Of a DNA stretch of 64,000 bases, positions 36,901 through 51,039 are shown piece by piece. Origin of the DNA: Crotophaga sulcirostris (lineage: Eukaryota > Chordata > Aves > Cuculiformes > Crotophagidae). The notes under the pieces were generated by a model that was not told where the DNA came from, ran no database searches, and saw only the letters and a program-made list of their open reading frames with translations. The translations under genes were made by a program, and so were the position numbers. The stretch is from the NCBI GenBank assembly GCA_013397455.1, contig VYZB01000119.1, forward strand, positions 58,821 to 122,820, given 5' to 3'. Each line of letters opens with the position of its first letter. Position 1 is the first letter of the stretch.

Positions 36901-39900
36901 CTGTGGGCATGAAGTGGGACTGCTTTTTGTATGGGGAAATCTCTAGAATGCCTTCAACTAATAAAGTGAATTCTTTGCTCTTTAATAGCAGTTCATACAT
37001 TCATCTAGGCAGAGTAGGGTACAGAACTGCCACCCTGCCCTGCTGAGGAAGCAGTAACTGTCCTCATCTGCCAGATCCAAAGGAGGCCGTGTCCTGCCCT
37101 GTGGATGTCATATGTGTTATGAGCATGTCTGTAGGGATGGGTGCTGCAGAACAGGGCTGTACTGTAGGGAGATCTTCCAGTCCTGATTAAAAGTGGAATG
37201 GGCACATAAAAACCAAAACAAAACCAGCAAAAACCCAGAATTGGTTTGAAGCCTGGCGTGATGAGGCCTGTGGAGGGTATGCTGCTGCTGCTGAAGAGCT
37301 TCCCAACAAACTTCAGAGCACTTCTGTGGTGTGCTATTGTTGTAAATGCTGCTGGATTAGTTTGGAAAGTCTCTCTTTCCCTTTGCCACATAAACCAGTG
37401 GGAAAGGGGAGTCTCTAGCATAAACTGTTCAGTGGGTCACAGTTTGTGAGATAAACTTTTGTTTGCATTTAAAAGTACTCATCTTGCTAAGGTTGCCCAC
37501 AAATAAATGAGGGTCTATTTTTTGCTGTGTTTTCTAAGTATCTGCTGTAATACTGCTTGGGGGTTATTTATCCCATTTATTCAGAAGTGGCTTCTTTCGA
37601 AATAGAGGAGGAGGTGAAGAGATACAGCTTCCTATGTAGTAAATGCATGCTGCGTATGCGTGACAATATAGGTCTCCAAGGTTTAGTGGATCTGGAATTA
37701 TGCCATCTGTTTCACACTAATTGAAGCATGTGTCTACAAGTGTGCAGTGCAAATCATAGGTGATGCAGTTCCCTTATCCTATCTTATTATTAGACAGTCA
37801 GTCACTTGCACAGCACCTAAAAAAGTATGTTTTGCACGAAAAAGAGCCGCTTTTCTTTGCGTGTGTATGTACATATTAGGCTAATAGGATTTATTTCACC
37901 TAATCCAGTCTGAGACAACACATAACCTTTTACAGCTTTTCAGGATTGTACTGTATGTCCCTTGTGTTTGTGAAAGATAGCACGTACTTTTTCAGTGCTG
38001 CTTCAATTGTGAGTCTGGAGTAACAAGTGTTAGAATTACAACTGCCTCTGTATGAGATCAAGACATCTTGAAGAGTAAGTGTTGTATCTTGAGCATGATT
38101 AAACTTCACTTGCCCATACACTGGACTCTATGAAGAGGTTTATATATTGTGGAGTTTCAAGAGACAGCTGCTGAGATGAGGATGAGCTTGGTCACTATTT
38201 GGAACAACCTGAATGGTACTGGAAAGAACAAGTACATCTCTGTACCTGGCAGCGCACTCAATGCAATCTGTAGGTTGGTGTGACATGACTATTAGTGTAA
38301 TTTGTCATTACATTACACTTATTACCACAGTGTAGATGAGATCTCATTGTAAATGTTTTCAAGAAGGGAATTAATACATTTTTGTTATCTGCAGTTTGGC
38401 TTCACCAGCCAAGGTAAATGGATCTGTGTTTTTGACTCTGGGATTTGACATTTATGACACTTCTGTCAGTTTTAAATAAAAAGATCTTTTCCGTAAGTCC
38501 TTTATTTTCACTGCTGTGTCTACAATTTGGCTGATACATATTGAGCTATGCAGGTGGGTAACGAAAAAAATTGAGAAACTTAGTTATATCCTAGATATAT
38601 CAAACCATTAAGAGAGAAAACACTTTTGATACATGCCTGATCTCTGCAAACCACTGAGGCATCCACTCATAGACTTGGAAAGAAAAAAAAAAAAACACCC
38701 AAGGGAAAAAAAATCCCACCCCCAAAATGCATTTTCTCTCTATCTCTACGGTTCAGTGCATAACAAGTAGTGTATGCTTTTTAGGCATGATTCACAAGGC
38801 AGATTCATGTGCAAGTGACTCTAGGTACAGCGGTGGGGGTGGATCTGGATTATGCAAGGCCAGTGCAGAATGTGGAAAAGCATCTTCCCTCCACTTCCCA
38901 GTAAACAATGTCAAATCAAAAGTTTACATTGCAGTTTTATTGTTAACACAAGAGACCTGAGTCAAACTAAAGGTCCATTTATCTTATTTTTTTTTCTATT
39001 ATACAAAAGCAGTTAGTACCTGATACTTAAGAGGGCAAGAGTGAGGACAGATAGAGACAGACCTGCAAGCTCTATTTTGAAGTCTTCTTGGGTAAAGGTA
39101 ATATGTGAACCATCACAGGCAGATCAGCCAGTGGAGTTACTCTGACTGTATCTTTGACCCTATTTGCACATCACAGTCTGTGATAGTGACTCTCCATAAC
39201 TTGTTTATTGGATGAAAAAATACTTCTGTTTTAAGCTTCCTACTTAACTAATGGATATGCTGTCAAATTATTGGGGTGTGAGAGGAAAAAAAATCATTCT
39301 TAGATTGTTTCTGTTTTATAGCCCTTCAACGTATCCACTTATTGTTATAACTTTCCCAGTCTGAAAGATCTGACTTCTCTCTGTGTAAGAGCGTTATTCT
39401 ATACTTTTAAGCAGCATTATTGCCATTCTTGTTACCTTTTCTATACTTTAAAAAAAAAGAAAAGAAAAAAAGTAACACCAATCCACCCAAAAAAAAATAC
39501 CAAAAATAAATCATTTGGAAGAAAAGTTCATTAGAAAGATCAATACAAGCCCAGCTCTACAACCAAAAAATAAAACCATTGGCAAAATTATAAGCATGAG
39601 AAAGCATGAAGGGCTTGCTTTCAAATCCTAAGTGACTATTTAGAGATGTTAGAGATATCATAGTTTTTTCTCTTGACTAACAAAAAATAAAACACAGAAA
39701 GGCTGTTGAAAGTCAGAATGGAAGTCATCAGCCTACTGTATGAACTTCTTGCTTGTTTCACACTCATGTATTTCTATTTATTTCAAGTGGGCTGATTGTA
39801 GAAGCTGATAAATGTTCTGCTGTCAGTTGTAGTCCATTGTGTTTGTCATCAGTGTAAGTTCATTGTAGTCAGTGATGAAATTTCACCTGCTGTGTGAGAG

Positions 39901-42900
39901 AAAATAAAATGCACAGTTGTGGTTGTAATTACGGTTGAAAATCAACAGTAAAAGATGTAAAAGTGAGAATGATGGTAAAAGAGAAAATGAGGTGAAAACT
40001 GGAAATGAAATTAACTGGGGACAAATAAGAACAGTAAATGCAAAGAAATATTGGAGGAAATGGAACATTAATCCAAAGTGGAACAACTACAACCACTTTT
40101 GCAAGAGGCTTTATTTTGGCCATAAAGACTGTCTCTTCTAGTCAAAATCTCTCTTCCTATGGTGGTATGTGTATGTGTGTGATCAGCAAATGGAGCTGCT
40201 AATGGTGCCTTGAAGGTCCTGCCTTTTTTTTTCCTGCTTCAATCCCTTGGTGGCCATCACCCTGGAAAATGAAGGACTTGAATGAAACTCGCTTTAGGAT
40301 TCAGGAGGTTGATGTCCCTGAATTAGCAAGTGAACAGCATGTCACAATAAAGTTCACAATAAAGAATGCACCTATTATTTTTTTTTTCCTTAAAACTATC
40401 CATTTTATAGCCTTTGAGACAGCGTATCTGGGGATTTAGATATGACCAGATGGCTGAGCACTGAGTAGTTGTCTTCTCAGTCACTCTTAAAAAGCACCTG
40501 TACTAAAAGGGTGGAAAAGTGAAAATTCTTGTTGGCTCTACAGGGGATGACTTGTGTTTCCTTTTGATGGAATAGAATATGTTTGACTATTGCTGATTAT
40601 GAAAGGGTTTATTACCGGCTAGGGAGTCGAAAAGGCAAAGCATTTCATTCTCTGCTTTTCTTAGCTTTCACCTTGAGAGCATCAGCTTAGGAAATAGTGT
40701 GTCGGAATGTCAAAGAAATGCTCAGGCAGTTTCTTTTTGTTTTATCTTCCTCTAAATATCAAAACCCTTGGTCATAAAAAAGACAGTCTTTCTCTTCAAT
40801 AAGACTATTTCCAGTACAAAGCTAGTACAATATGACAGGCAAGTACAATAACATAATTAAAGTATCTTCTGTATAACACAAATGTGTGAAATGTTTTCTC
40901 CTAAATAGCCTTCAGTAAGGTATATGTTTTGTGCTTAGTTATTAGACTGCATTCTCATATCGCTTTGAAACTACATCTGCCATATTTTAAATAGTAACCA
41001 ATGAAATATGACGAGATGGCAGAATAGTTTAATATCATGCCCTTTATCTGCCCAGGGAGCACGAAAGAAAAATAAAGCAAATGGGTAGCATAAGAAGGGT
41101 AGGGCATGTTATTCTATCCATGCAAACAATTCTGCTCCCGTTTGGCACATCAGCACTATAATATGGAGATAAAAATGAATCCTTGCACAGTGAATTGGGT
41201 ATTTTCTAGAAGCTCTTGTTGGAAATTGTTTCTGATGTCCTTAGTTAAGGAAGATTTACTTTACGCTTAAGTTATCACACATTGGTTTCCTAATGCACAA
41301 ATCCACAAGAAAGTAACATCTCAAGGGTATTCATGAACTTTCTTTGAAGGCATAATAAATCTATCAAACAGCTGGCTTTGTGGAGCTCTGCTACGTGTCA
41401 TATTAAGAAAAGGTATCCAATGAAGAAAAAGACTTTATGTATTTTTTGTAGACATATACAAAGACTTAGATGACATCTGACACTGTGCTCGTAAGCAGTG
41501 TATGAGAACAGAAAAGGGGGCTGACAACTGTTTAGAGCCCAAGTCAGCAAACACTGTGCACAAAGAACCCTGTTTGCTTTTACATCTAAACATACAGGCT
41601 GCTTAAGTCAGAGAAGACCATGGAACTAATCTTCAAAATGAATAACATCCTGTGGGACTCCCTGCTCCTGCAGACACAGTAATAGTTACTACACAAAAAG
41701 AAGGTGTGGTTAGAGTTGTCATAATTTTCTTATATCTGTTTATGGAGAGTTTGTGGGCTTCTCTCATTTGCATATCTAAAAAGACTCCTTTAGTTACGGA
41801 ATAGAAACAACTTCAAACCTTCTTTTGACTTCAGTGAGGCTGTGGGTTCTGGTATCTTTTGAGTCAGTAGGTCCCTTGTGTGTCTGTGCACACCCCTTGC
41901 TGCCAGGCAAGATCAAATTGAATTCTTGAGCTAAGTACTCAACAGTATACAATGCTGCTTAAACGTAGATCTGTGGCTATTCTCAAGTCCCAGCTTGTTC
42001 ATCATCAGTGTTGTTTATGTACAAACCTATGCTAAAGTGTGGATTTAGGCAGAGCTCCAGAGCATGTCTAAGGGCAACAGCCCAACCATGCTAAACTGCC
42101 TGGCAGAGGATGGAGCTCAGTGCTGGCAGGATGGATTGGATATAGTAGAGGTAACCTACAGTCTTGACCATGGGTCATGGCTTGGTCATCAGCTTCCTAC
42201 AGCTTTGTCCAGCAGCACACACACTGCTCTTAAATATTCTGAAGGATAGGGAAGATGGGCTATGATTAAGTTGTTAGCCAGCAATGTGGGTGGAAAATGG
42301 GCACACCCCAAGTCCCATCATGCTAAACTCTAAATTTTATTTTCTTTAATGAAGATACCGTACATGACTACTCTGAGCATCTGCAAGACTGAAGCTCCAA
42401 GCCTCTCACTACACTGCAGTTTTCCCAGTGTAGTTCTCCACTTACTACACACACTTTTTTTTTTTTTGGAGAGTAACATAGGCAATCAGCAAGAAATCCA
42501 TTTGTGGTACAAAACTTATCTCCCACATGGTATGAATTGGAAAGTGATTTAATATTTTAGATGGTAATAGTGTGCTTTTACCCTGAATGATAGAGTAAAT
42601 GGCCTCTGTATATAAATAGGTAACATTTAACATTTACTTTTTTCAAAATGTCAGGTAGTAAAACCAAGGGGAAGGCTGAAAGAGGGGGGAGAAGTATTAG
42701 CACTGTGTTGTTTATTTAGTGTTCAGGACACAGCCCCATAAAACCTTGATCTGAGTCTAATCTCTGCTAGATATGGGGGAAAAAATTAAATAACTACAAA
42801 GTCAATTGCTCAACCTACTCAAATTGAAAGTTGGTTTAAAAATCACAAGGATTTAAAAGTGTATTTCAATTTTCTATTTTTCTTTTGATTATTTTGAGAT

Positions 42901-45900
42901 GTTTCTGTCTTATTTTCAGGCTTTTGAATCTGATCAATTTTAAAGGAAAATGTAATTAAAACAGTCTACTGCAACACTATGAGATTAGGATTACTTTTTT
43001 TGAGAGCTGCCAATGTTACTTAGATAATGAAGTTTTTATTTGATTACAAACAGCTGGAAATTAAGTTTTTCAGGGCAAGAATTAAGGGAAAATAGAAACA
43101 CAAATACCCAGTAAACCAAAAGAAGGACAAACACTGTCTTCAAAAGGCCTAAAAAACCTAGACTCAGTTCCTCATATGACGTAATGTACCATAGACCAGC
43201 CCAACTTTCTTTAACTAAAAATTCCTGACCCAGTGATCATCAGCCAATCTTGATCCAGTGGGAGAATTTGAGCTGTATTTCTGCTTTGCAGAAGGAACCC
43301 TAGGAAAATTATGGTCTCTTATTACAATCATCAAAAAGATTTTTGGATGTCCTGAGGATGCTGCCCACACCTAGAATGGCTGTATTACCTGGAAAGTGAT
43401 GCTGGTCTCTTTGCAGTTGCTGTATTCAGTCCCTCTGTGAATATGGATATTTGGCATCACAACTACCCTGCACTGCTGAAAGGTTTTGAGAGGTGTCTTT
43501 GGTCAAAGTCTTGTGTCTTAAAACAGGGCTATAACCTGGACTTGAGGTGCAATGAGGTACCATTTTAAGAAAAGAGATCCCTTGGGTAATCTAGAAGAGG
43601 CAATTCTTAAGTAACTGATTTGAATTTGTAGGAGTAGATAGTGTTTATGCCTTCTCTCTGGAAAACTTTTGTTTAACCAAATAAATACTATCCTGGATCA
43701 CTTTTTCACAGGTTTCTATAAGCCATAAAGCACATACTTCTCAACTTTAATGACCATATCATAAAATGCTTCCTTGCAGATGTACAGAAACCTTTTCCAA
43801 GTTACAGAACTGAGTATATAGACTGTAGGGTTTTGTTCTGGCCTGATTCAGGGGACAAATTAACATGTAAAACTGGGGAGATGAGAGAGTTTTCAAACAA
43901 ACAAACCCTCATTTGGTGTAAACTAACACAAACCTATACGTGTCTTAGGAAGTTGTGATTTATGTGAGCTAAGGATCTGAGACACAATTTAAATATTTCC
44001 TTGCGCAACAAAGGAGTATCTTGTAAAATACTCTCAAAAATTGCATTTTTAGGCTTAAATCTCTAAGAAAATAGGAGGGAACTCCAAAACCTAGTGCCAT
44101 CCACCAGAGTGGTGTTTGTAGCAAATATTTCCAGGCAGTTGTGCTCCTAATTCAACTACATTGGTGGCTTCAGCGTAGATCCTGGTGAACAATCACCCAC
44201 ATCATAAAAAAAAGTGCAGGTCATTTGCTACAACTGAGCAAAACTGTCATTTTCTGCATAAAAGAAGGCTAAGCTAAGGCAGAAAATAAATCCTCTGTGA
44301 CTCATAAAGAGAGCGCTTTTTTTAGGTCAGGTCAAGAACAAAAACATTGACAGCGCAATGCTGAGAGGCTTATAGTGGTATATCCCTAAGGACAACTCCT
44401 GACACCAATAGGATTTTTTTTTCATGATAGGGTGAATGGTTTTTGAATGGATTTGTAAATGCCCTTAAAAGAATCACTTTATTCAGTTAACAAATTCTCC
44501 CTTAAATATGGGAAGATTTTTTTTTTATCAGATATGTTGTTTAGTCTCTGCAGCGGGAGGAAAAAAGAGATGGTTCTCAGAACAGGGACAGAGTAAATCC
44601 TCTAAGGAGGGTGAGACAGAGAACACTACCATTGTCCTCCTCTCTGCCATGCAGAGGCACATGTGCTCTCTTAGCATTGTGTAGTTGCAGTCTGGGGTAT
44701 TGAACAGGGGATGGAACAGCCTCCCCCACCTTTGAGACAAGGTATTTGCTAGTATTATTGAAATTAACTTGAACTTGGAGGCAAAATTATAATTTTTCTT
44801 GTGAGTCTTGTTATTTCGGTGAATTTTGGTTGCAGAAGAGGTCCAGAATTAAACAGCTGCTTTCCTAATTTCCTCCATGTTATATTTTCCAACTATTTTT
44901 TTCTTTGCAAAACCAGTGCGCTTGGTTTTCCTATCAAATCCCATGGTGCTCAGTAATAGGAACGATCTCATGGTGTATTTGCAGTGGATATGCATGTTAA
45001 AGGCTAATACTAAGTTAACACAGATGGGAGGTGGTAAAATCTTTCCCAGAAAGAGGAGGAGAGTGCAAGAAAGCATGCTGTGCTTTCTTGTTTGAGCCCA
45101 AGACCTCTCTTGGCCTTGGGATTTTGATTCAGTTCATCTTGAAATTATAATTATTGTTTAGGAAATAATTTAAGAGAACAGTTTCAGGTTACTTGCTACC
45201 ATAACATTGATTTTTTTTTTTTCCCTCAAATACTGTTGTGGGCTAACACTTGTATATGTGTGTGAACTTTATTCATCCTTCCACTTCTGAACAAAGTGTA
45301 GAGCTGGCAGATTCTAGAAGTGGTGAGGTACTCCCTTTCTTGCCCAAGCTGTTCCTTCCACACAAACTCTACTTCCCCATGAATACAGGAAACTCTACTG
45401 AGCACCTCTATGAACCAAATCCCCCTCTGGTAACTGAGTTGCTAGGATTAAAATCCATTTCTGCCCTTCACTCCGTGACTTGTGCTCTGTGAGAGACAAA
45501 TGAGGATAGAGGGACTGTTCAGGTGAGCAAATGTCAGTACCCTGAGAAGAGATGGGACCCGGAGAAGTCCTCCTCGTGTCCTACTCTACTCGTGAGTGAA
45601 TGCTTCCTTTGCTTCTGGAGGATCATGTAGTACATGGTCAAAATAAACCTCATGGGATCTCCCCTGTCCCTGTGGATTTTGGAGTAGTCTAGAGTTAGAC
45701 ACAAAAAGTGTGTGTGATGTCATATGGTTCCTTGAGTGTAGCCTATTGAATCTTTGTTGGCCAAGAAATAAAAATGGAATTGTACAAATTGCATGGGAGT
45801 TATCTAGAAGTGTTTGCTCAGGAGGCATTATAGCTCTTCTAATGCACCAAATTCAGGGAAATTAGGAACACTTAAAAGTCTGTGACCAAACAGGAGGCAT

Positions 45901-46280
45901 GTGGGAACCTCCCTGGCGCTCAGCTGAATAAAACTGTGTTGTCATTTGTGAAAGTGGTAGATTCCTCAAGGCAGCCTAACTTGGTATCTGTGCAGCTTCT
46001 TATGGGGTCAAGTGATTTGGCATATGGTTTGGTCTAAACTTTGCATTGAGGAAATGAACTTAAGCCTTTTTGAGAGGCTAAGATAAACTTTTAAAGTTTG
46101 CCATTAGCTCAGACAGTAAAATAAATGCAGAAACACATTCTGAGAAAAGAAAGCCTTTCCACAATTTTCACAAGTCTATGATAGACCAAGTCATACTGTA
46201 AATTTAATGTTAAGTCCGTTTTAGAGGTATTTGTAACCTGTATTTTTAGCTGAAGATCTTCAGATGTAAGCAGCCAAACT

Positions 46281-46330
46281 TTTGAATCCTAATGAATCCT
46301 CATGAATCCTAATGAATCCTTGTGAATCTT
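46281..46330. repeat. Decamer tandem repeat, five units
   Basis: Five consecutive 10-base units fill 46281-46330. The middle units are AATGAATCCT, CATGAATCCT and AATGAATCCT. The first (TTTGAATCCT) and the last (TGTGAATCTT) are diverged. Homogeneous central and decayed edge units are typical of a small minisatellite. Confidence 0.9.
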
Positions 46331-48001
46331 TGAAGGTTTGCCCATCATTAATCAACCCATCCATGAAAAAATATTCCAGACGTATGGACCATATGTACAT
46401 GCGTGTGCTTCTGTAACTATTAACAAAAAAAGCAACGTTGTCATCTCAATATGTTTATAATCCACACCTTATGGAATTGCCTTCCTTGTGTTTGAGGTTT
46501 AAGAAATTAGATCCCCATCTCCATTATATAAACATTTTAAAACTATCACCTAGTTTCAAAGTATTCCCCAAATACATGTTTTTCTTTGAAGATACTCCTA
46601 CTAACGATGTGTTACTAGTGTGAAGGGCCAAATTATCTACTCATCTAATTGGTTCAGCTCCACTGTGCAGCACAATTTGACATTATCATTTCTCAGGGTC
46701 TAACATAATTCATACAAAAGATCAATTTGTTATACTTATCATGTTAGTATAGAGCACCCTTAATAACAGGGCATTTTATGCAGCATTAGCTTTACAGCAT
46801 ATTTAGTGCAGAAAAAATCTTTCTTAGCATTAATTTAAGCAGCTCTTATTCAAATGTTTTTGCTCTTCTACTTTTATAAATTAACTAATTTAATTGTATT
46901 GTAAATATTTATCTTCCCTAAATTAATGTGGAATCAAAATTAATTAGTTTGAAAAAATATGAATTGCCATTCAATATCACAATTAAACATACAACAAATT
47001 AACAGGATAATTTTTCTGTTCTATTCTGTGCATGTGAAAGCCAGCCAGTGTAAACCTCAAGATATGGTTTCCTTGTTCTCAGTTGTCATTAAGCGCAGGC
47101 CTCTTTTGACAAGTTTTTGACACATTGCTCTTCCATCAGGTTCCTTACTTTCAATTGTGGAATGACAAGTCTATTTTGTGGCAGTGTGAAATGAACCATG
47201 TACTGCTACCGCTGTCTCATGTCTCATAATGGAAGGTTCACAGCATGGACAATTGGGAATTTCTCCAGGCAGGGGAAAAGCACTTATTTTCAACCCCTAG
47301 CTTTAATCAATCAAGGAGAAACTGGAAATCGTTGTAAAGTAATGAATGTCAATTTATGTACATGCTATTGATTTTTAGAAATTTAATGCTCTGTTTCCTT
47401 ATTTTATGTTGACCTTACGAATCTTAAAGATGAACGAATATTCTTGAGACAGAATAGTTTTTTTCCCCTGGAAATATGAACAAAAGGTTTTGGACTTTCA
47501 GTGTATGGAAGAAAAAAGGAGAGGGGGTTATCTGGAATTTAAGTCAGAGGGCTGTACCAAGTGAAGGGATTGGAGAAAACAGGGTCACATTATTAAATTC
47601 ATTTGTTGCAAAATGGACCAAACCATTCTTGCCAAACACATACCAGTTGTTGTTGCCTTGGCATACTGAGGATTTGGGTTATTAAAATTCACCCTTTGGT
47701 TAAATGCACCCTTGATTTACCATTTGTTATTTTTGTATAAAGTGTGAAGGTATTGTTTTGAATAATTCATTGTTCATCTACCTTGTAGTTTGCAGGCTTT
47801 GTGCTCCTCCGTAACACTCTGACAGAGAGCGAGCGAGAGATTAGTAAACATGACCCCAGAAGACCTCTCTAAGTGCCTGTCTAGCATAACTTATTGGCTT
47901 CACTTTCTCTGCTCTGAGCATTGTTAGCTTTCCTGGATACATTTCACAGGAGTTTTGCTATTGCTTATCTTCACAAAGTTTACATCTCCTGGGTTTGGGT
48001 T

Positions 48002-48020
48002 TTTTTATTCCTAGGTAAGA
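48002..48020 (+). promoter_or_regulatory. Possible recursive splice site (zero-length exon)
   Basis: A T-rich tract ending ATTCCTAG at 48014 is followed immediately by GTAAGA at 48015. This joins a good 3' splice site to a good 5' splice site with no exon between them. In animals this arrangement marks recursive splice sites in very long introns, notably of neuronal genes. It would make sense only if this window is a plus-strand intron. One such match in 64 kb could be chance. Confidence 0.25.
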
Positions 48021-50852
48021 AACTTGGGCACTATCAGCTAAAGTTTACTCCAAGGAACTTGCCCTTTGCTCTGTAGAGAAAAAAACCAATGACTTTAGAG
48101 ATTGCATAATTTGATCCTACGTCGAAAAAAAATTCTCAGTGTTGTTTCTCTAATTCCTCCTAAGCATAAAAAAACAATTCCAGTAAGAAACAATGTTATC
48201 CTGGTGTGTTAATCAGTGACAATATTCTGCTCCTACAGAAGCAGTAAGAAAACACATACAGAATGTTTTGTTCACTCTGAGGATTTCTTGTTGATCTCCA
48301 CTGTATATTTGTACAAAAGCTCTCAGGGGATTTCTCATGTTACTTCCCTGAGTACACAGTAACAGGATTGCACAGGAAAAATGCTGTTAGAAACAGTATG
48401 CTCCTAAACAGCATATTCTTCTACTACTCTGACTAGTTCAAAAATTGAAGCTGGCTCTGAAAGACAGGTTTTTCCCTTCTTCACAATAGTTTTACAAATG
48501 AAAACACAATACTCCCTGAAATTACAAGTGCACTTGACTCCGCGATCAATTTACTCCATTTTCAATATAGACTTTGACAAGAATGATTTGTTTATGCTGT
48601 CACACGAATCAGTCTCAGTAAATTAGACCTGTCAAAGTTACTTTTTCTGCACAACACAGTTTGCTTTATTTTTGACACCTGTGCAGTTGGGAGAGCTATT
48701 GTAAATACTGTGAAAACTTGAGTCGGAAGGTTGTCTGCCTTTAGATCCTATTCCCCATGTCAAAAGTACATCACAGCAGTTCATAGCAGTACTTTTTACT
48801 TCATTTGGAATAGATAACTACTAATAATAAAAATGTGATTTGAAGCTTGGATTTTTTATATACTACCTGTATATTCTGAAATGCATCTGAAAGGCAAACA
48901 AATGCACCTGTGTGAGTATGTATGTAGCAGAACTCTGTACTGCAGGACTGTAGAGAGAGGTCACGTCACCATCGACATATCTCTGCAGCGCATCAATGTA
49001 GCAGCATTAGCTCATTTTTTTTAATTGCTTTACCTGCCTTTATCATTAGATTTTAGCTAAAATCAAGGTCTGTGTTGTGTCCCGGGGTTCAGCTGGACCT
49101 TCTGCGTAGCCTTGGAATCAGTGAGCCTCGGTAAACTCTTCCCTGAGGTGAGGTCCCTCCCTGGTTTTAGATCTTGCTGCACTACGTGCATTGACAGCTT
49201 CCTTGTGCACTTGGCACAGGTGGAAGGGAAGTAGCAGCTCAATGCTAATGTGCCCAAGCTTGTTCCTTCTGATGGCCTGATATAGGCATTACCCAGATCA
49301 AAACTGAACCTTGACAGTGAACTGCACATTAGTCAAGATACTGTAGGTGAATAATTGTAATGATAATTTCTTATGATAACAAAACACTGTTTAATCTGTT
49401 TATGAAAATTAGGGTTGGTTTATAGTATTAGTTAATATTAATAATAATAAAAAAGTGGGTTAGTAGCTATACACTGAAGGATCAACAAAAAGACCTCAGT
49501 TTTATCTGCATGACAATGTTGTATCTGTTGAACTTGCATTTTTTTGTGCAAGATCGTTTGCCTGCCTTTTCCAGTGCCAGGGAAACTTTCGGTTTCATTT
49601 AGACTGATGTGTGGTCACCTTGAGTTAAACCACAGTGAACCCACTTTAAACCATGATAAAAGCATTGCCACTTTCAGTGATGTAGCTGAATTGTTTTACA
49701 TAACAGGCTTTTTTCAATCTGGAGCAGGCTTTTTATGTAGGCAAGCCCTTAGTGCTCATTAAAGCTGGGGAGTGATGTCTGCTTAGATTGAGCCTGAATT
49801 TTGCACTTAAGGAAATCTTCCAAATTGAGCAGGAAAAAATGTAAAAAATATTGAGGTAAACTGAAATTAATAACTATTAAAGAAAAACAAGGCACAACAG
49901 TGATTAACAGGGTGTTCTGCTACTCATTAACTGAAGAACCAAATTACTTTGGCTCTCTGGTTCCTAACTCTGGTTCTTCCTTTCAATTTGTTTATGTCTT
50001 TTCAATTTGAATGTTCTGCTAGAAAGTAAAGCACTCTGTGCTTAACAGACCTTCATGATAGAGTTCATTTGATCCAGGCAGGCCCAATTTATAGCTGCTT
50101 CTCCCCAGAGCCTATTTACTTTGCTAGGATTATGATTTGCTGTTGTAATATTGGGATGTCAACACAAGAAGCCAAAGACAAATGTTGTTGATTGATTGAA
50201 CCCTATGTTTCTCCAAGAGGAGTACTTTATCAACACCATAAAGGACCTTATCCTTTCCAAAACCAGAGTGGTTTTTTTGACCATGACAAACAGGAAGGGT
50301 TTTTATCATTAACATTATAAGCAGCTTTGTAATCAGACACGTTTCTGTGTGTCTGAGCAATTCCTCCTGCTTGTTTGAAGTATCTGTCTTTATTTAAAAT
50401 CATGTTCTAAAACCTGAAAGTAAAGAGTGAATATAGGATTTTAAAAAGGAAACTAACTTTCAGATAACCACATTGGCAGGAGGGTTATTGTTGCAGTTTT
50501 CCCTTCTTCCCTTCAATTTACAGTTTTGGATAGTCGGTGATATATTTTTTTTTATTATTATTTGGAGAGGTAAAAAATTGTGTTGAATGGTCCTGTATAT
50601 TTTATAAGATTTTTTTGTTGCTGAAATATGTCTCAGTAATTGGTAAACTGTCTTGCAAACCATAGCTTGTGCAAGTAGTTTTTACTTATATGAAGAATCT
50701 CATTTACCTCCTTGGGGCAGGAATACTTAAGTAGTCTGAAAGAATATTTAAAAGATGAGGCTTTTGCTGGCAGTGTTTTTTAACTCGTGCTGTTCCGCTT
50801 ACTTTTCTGTCCTTTAATTAAAACATGCATGGATCTGACCTCAGACTCAAGA

Positions 50853-50942
50853 AAGGCCAGATTTCACTGGCTCTTACCGGTGTAACCTGTGCTCACCAGA
50901 GCAGCTCCAATGCTTTGGAATAAGGGTCACTTGTGTCAATTA
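50853..50942. repeat. Ancient sauropsid repeat fragment
   Basis: GGCCAGATTTCACTGGCTCT, then TACCGGTGTAACCTG, then GAGCAGCTCCAATG resemble the old family with GGGCCAGAT ends, GGTGTAA arms and AGCTCCAATG-type centres. Only one side matches convincingly. The family name is not recalled. Confidence 0.4.
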
Positions 50943-51039
50943 AGCTTTGCTCGATCAAGCCCTTCTTTCAGCGTTAGGATACAACGTGCTGTTGGCACTG
51001 CTGCTTAAGTATGCTACACATGTCTGTTGGTAGATTTGC

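Larger units (their letters stand above)
33919..50852. other. Long unique AT-rich stretch
   Basis: About 17 kb with no recognised gene. The largest frame, 37005-37421 minus (138 codons), has no domain and unremarkable composition. A-rich runs lie near 38683-38718 and 39449-39510, and T-runs near 42452-42469 and 45210-45224. A decamer array lies at 46281-46330. A TAATTA-rich block lies around 46860-47000. A juxtaposed splice acceptor/donor lies at 48014/48015. GAGC-like units occur near 47825-47840. Confidence 0.65.

Noticed and set aside
37005..37421. 138-codon minus-strand frame
   Set aside because: No motif or family resemblance, and a plus-strand frame overlaps much of it.
39449..39510. 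A-rich tract that might be the tail of a retrocopy
   Set aside because: No upstream coding-like sequence or target-site duplication was seen.
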